Assembly: GCA_023390775.1 (NCBI GenBank)
Contig: JAEWCF010000078.1
Location: forward strand, 1-34,036
DNA length: 34,036 bases
Direction of reading: 5' to 3'
DNA from: Bacteroidota bacterium
Lineage (GTDB): Bacteria > Bacteroidota > Bacteroidia > Flavobacteriales > Flavobacteriaceae
Positions within the stretch are counted from its first letter, which is position 1. Every line of letters starts with the position of its first letter. Below, piece after piece: positions 31,800 through 34,036 of this stretch. The notes under the pieces are model-generated. The model was not told the DNA's origin. It was given only the letters and a program-made list of their open reading frames with translations, and made no database searches. The translations under genes were made by a program, and so were the position numbers.

Positions 31800-33662
31800 T
31801 TACTCCTTTTTTAGTTCGACGTTTTCGAGAATGGCATTTCGGTCCTTGCCGTCCTGAAAAAAGTCATTGTCATACACGATCGTGATTACGCCCTTACCGG
31901 CTCCTTTGGCGGTAAACGTGAACTTGTGTTCCGATGGTGATTTCTCCGACAGATACGCATTTCCGATCACCTCGTTGTTCCACTTTACGGTCAGGTGGGC
32001 ATTCTCGTCGTTCAGCGGGATCTCGGGCGAACTCTGCCCGCGGATGGTCAATGTGTACTTTCCAGGATCGACAGCCATCACTTTCGATTTAAGTTCGGCG
32101 GCACTGTACAGTGCCATCTTTCCGTCGGCACCTACCGATGCACCGCTAAAATCACGCAGGCTCAGAGCGCCCCCCGATTGTACTTGCGGGACATGGTTCT
32201 TCGGCACATAGTGTTTGGCCCATGCATCGAAATAGGATAGGTCGTGCACCAAATTATAATTGGAGACAAGGTATTGCACATTCTCAGGAGTAAGGGTAAA
32301 CGGCCTGGAATTGGCATTCGCGTACCAGAACGGCCCCGCAGGCTCCGCACCTGTCCTCAATTTGTCGACATATTCATCAAGGGACTGGGACACGGGATCC
32401 ACCGTAGTTGCGGGATCGTCGAGATAAAAGTGGGGGAAAAGCCAGCTCCAGAAGGTCACGATTTTGTGCTTTTCGGGATTTTTCCGGGCGATGTCGGTGG
32501 TCAATTCGGCGATTTGGCTCTTGGTGACCGTGCTGTAATATTTTCGCACGGCCGTCAGATCCACGAACATCGCCATCAGCAAAACCGATATTACGATCGC
32601 GCGCACGACCCGGTTTCCAATCAGTTGGATGGCAATCCCCGCGATGAGCGCAAGTGCCGCCACCAGCCCGATGAAATATCGTGAAATGATCATCGAAACA
32701 TCGAGGTGCGATTTCAGTAAAGGCAACAACAGCGTAATGCAAATCCAGGTGAGCAGCAGGATTGCCGGAAACAGCAGGCCGTCCCTTTTGATATCGGTTC
32801 CCAAAGCGGGTGACCGGTGCCTCATTATGGCGATGATAAATGCCAAAACCAGAATGTGGAACAGGAAGACCACAATTTCGGAGTTGCCAAGCAGTTCGCG
32901 AAAAAGGTCCGTGTACACCGATGCGGAAGGCGGCGCCAGCCAGAAGGCCTTGAACTGCAATACGTGCAGGACAGCCTGGAAATCAACCGCAATGACCAGC
33001 AACGCTGCAAATCCCGCCGCAACCGACTTCAAAAAAAGCCGCTTTCTTTCCTCGGCGGTTTCCAGGGACATGAAAATAAATACCGCGATGGCCTGCGCCG
33101 CGATCGTAACAAGGCCAAACATGTGCCCGTGAACCATCAAACCGGCAAAGATTCCATAGAGCACCGCATTTCGGGTGCCTGGGTTCCTGACAAAGATGGC
33201 CAATCTGTAAAATGAAAGGACCGTAAAAAGAAAAAACATGGCGTAAGGGCGCATTTCCTGCGAATACGCAATGTGGAACCCGCTCAGGGCAACTATCGCC
33301 GCCGAAACCAGTCCCGCCTGCCGGTTGTAAAACTCCCTGCCCAACAGGTAAACGCCAAAAATGCCGAACACCCCGCAAAGCGCCGAGAACATCCGCCCCA
33401 CAAACACCGTAAACCCGAAAATTTTGAAGGTAAAATGCGTCAGGAAAAAATACAGATGGGGCATCTGCTCCCAAAAGAGGATGTCGTCATAGAGTTGTTT
33501 GATGCTTCGGGCCGGGTTGGTTTCCTTCATCGTCAGGATCTCATCGACCCAAATGCTCTGAAAATCGAGTTTGTAGAATCGCAGGATTGCGCCCACTAAT
33601 AAGATTGCCGCCAATACTATCCGGTTGCGGGACCAGAAATCTTTCCTAAACAGTTTCAACAT
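31800..33662 (-). CDS. GT39-type membrane glycosyltransferase with C-terminal beta domain
   Basis: The protein is 620 residues. A first membrane helix (about 14-29) is followed by RFYKLDFQSIWVDEILTM, where D40-E41 are in the place of the catalytic acidic pair of GT39/GT83 (PMT/ArnT-like) enzymes. About 10-11 further helices run to residue 375. Residues about 380-510 form a periplasmic region, and about 510-620 look like an all-beta domain (KYTLTIRGQSSPEIPLNDENAHLTVKWNN to VITIVYDNDFFQDGKD). These enzymes take sugar from a polyprenyl-phosphate donor in the periplasm and give it to lipid, glycan or protein. The donor may be made by the GT2 protein directly upstream, whose gene it overlaps by 17 bases. 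ATG 33662 is chosen over TTG two codons earlier. Confidence 0.9.
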   Translation of the reverse strand: MLKLFRKDFWSRNRIVLAAILLVGAILRFYKLDFQSIWVDEILTMKETNPARSIKQLYDDILFWEQMPHLYFFLTHFTFKIFGFTVFVGRMFSALCGVFGIFGVYLLGREFYNRQAGLVSAAIVALSGFHIAYSQEMRPYAMFFLFTVLSFYRLAIFVRNPGTRNAVLYGIFAGLMVHGHMFGLVTIAAQAIAVFIFMSLETAEERKRLFLKSVAAGFAALLVIAVDFQAVLHVLQFKAFWLAPPSASVYTDLFRELLGNSEIVVFLFHILVLAFIIAIMRHRSPALGTDIKRDGLLFPAILLLTWICITLLLPLLKSHLDVSMIISRYFIGLVAALALIAGIAIQLIGNRVVRAIVISVLLMAMFVDLTAVRKYYSTVTKSQIAELTTDIARKNPEKHKIVTFWSWLFPHFYLDDPATTVDPVSQSLDEYVDKLRTGAEPAGPFWYANANSRPFTLTPENVQYLVSNYNLVHDLSYFDAWAKHYVPKNHVPQVQSGGALSLRDFSGASVGADGKMALYSAAELKSKVMAVDPGKYTLTIRGQSSPEIPLNDENAHLTVKWNNEVIGNAYLSEKSPSEHKFTFTAKGAGKGVITIVYDNDFFQDGKDRNAILENVELKKE

Positions 33663-34036
33663 TCGCAATGAATTTTTGGTAGATGCCTTCGTCGGGGGCT
33701 TTGACGTTCTTGCGCGAACTGAGTTGCATCAAGAGGACAATAAGCGTTACCGATGAAAGCTGAAGGATAATCGAGAAGATAATGAACAGAAGCGAGGACG
33801 CCCAACCCGGGATTGCGGTATGCGCAAAAAGCCTCATGTAGAGCACGACGCACGCCGATACGATGCAAAACGCAAACCCCACCAGCGAGAGTTTAAGGAT
33901 CCGGACGGACAGGGAATCGAAATAAACCGCGATGGAACTCAGCCCGTGCAGCACAAGGTTGGTAAATTTCATCTTGGAAACCCCGTGATATCTTTTGCCT
34001 CGGTCGAGAAGGATGCTGCTATAGGGAATCCTAGAC
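33646..34036 (-). CDS. Glycosyltransferase family 2 (DPM1/GtrB-like), 5' end outside window
   Basis: Only the C-terminal 129 codons are in the window; the frame stays open to the right edge. The visible start is SRIPYSSILLDRGKRYHGVSKMKFTNLVLHGLSSI, which corresponds to the segment after the catalytic domain of dolichyl/polyprenyl-phosphate sugar synthases (the R-x-x-G-x-S-K pattern and the amphipathic interface helix). Two membrane helices follow (about residues 42-66 and 76-101 of the visible part), as in GtrB. These proteins make polyprenyl-phosphate-linked sugar, the donor type used by GT39 enzymes such as its neighbour. An ATG at 33972 is internal to the domain and is not the true start. 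Confidence 0.85.
   Translation of the reverse strand, partial: SRIPYSSILLDRGKRYHGVSKMKFTNLVLHGLSSIAVYFDSLSVRILKLSLVGFAFCIVSACVVLYMRLFAHTAIPGWASSLLFIIFSIILQLSSVTLIVLLMQLSSRKNVKAPDEGIYQKFIANVETV

Overview
The window is a chromosomal segment of a bacterium of the Bacteroidota, most probably the family Flavobacteriaceae. The evidence is a PorW/SprE lipoprotein of the type IX secretion and gliding machinery, an F-type ATP synthase operon lacking atpD and atpC, several genes with DUF names known to me mainly from Flavobacteria (names recalled, not searched), and promoter-like elements of the Bacteroidota form TAnnTTTG. By eye the base composition is about half G+C, high for this family. No rRNA, tRNA, CRISPR array, insertion sequence or phage gene was seen. 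The longest stretch without a gene is about 220 bases.

Region 1 (1-2988, minus strand) is a small surface-polysaccharide and housekeeping group: a GNAT acetyltransferase, a Wzx-like flippase, dUTPase (dut) and a sugar-phosphate nucleotidyltransferase that runs off the left edge. Region 2 (3021-12182, minus strand) reads, in transcription order, porW/sprE, a bactofilin, an AtpZ-like protein, a four-helix membrane protein, then atpB-atpE-atpF-atpH-atpA-atpG. A very good Bacteroidota promoter lies just before atpB, and a rho-independent terminator follows atpG. A strong hairpin separates atpE from atpF.

Region 3 (12405-18267) holds short units on alternating strands: a PaaE-type ferredoxin reductase, a heptosyltransferase-like protein with its DUF4254 partner, uracil phosphoribosyltransferase, two uncharacterised membrane proteins, and purD. 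Every convergent pair here overlaps tail to tail.

Region 4 (18382-34036) is a large polysaccharide locus. A plus-strand arm carries a CapK-type adenylate-forming enzyme, UDP-GlcNAc 2-epimerase (wecB) and a glycosyltransferase. It converges on a minus-strand arm that runs from the right edge: a GT2 protein (partial), a GT39 membrane glycosyltransferase, a lipoprotein, a terminator, a Wzx flippase, an acyltransferase, a Wzy-like polymerase, two glycosyltransferases, an O-antigen ligase-like protein, UDP-glucuronate decarboxylase and the polyprenyl-phosphate sugar-1-phosphate transferase. Together these would start a lipid-linked glycan, extend it with sugars including ManNAc- and xylose-type donors, acetylate it, flip it and polymerise or ligate it.

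The least explained structures are degenerate tandem arrays with a strict 7-base period that abut or overlap start and stop codons at 544-624 and 3891-3952, one of which folds back on itself; the atpE-atpF hairpin; two terminators that end directly before another same-strand gene; and the consistent tail-to-tail overlaps of all four convergent gene pairs.
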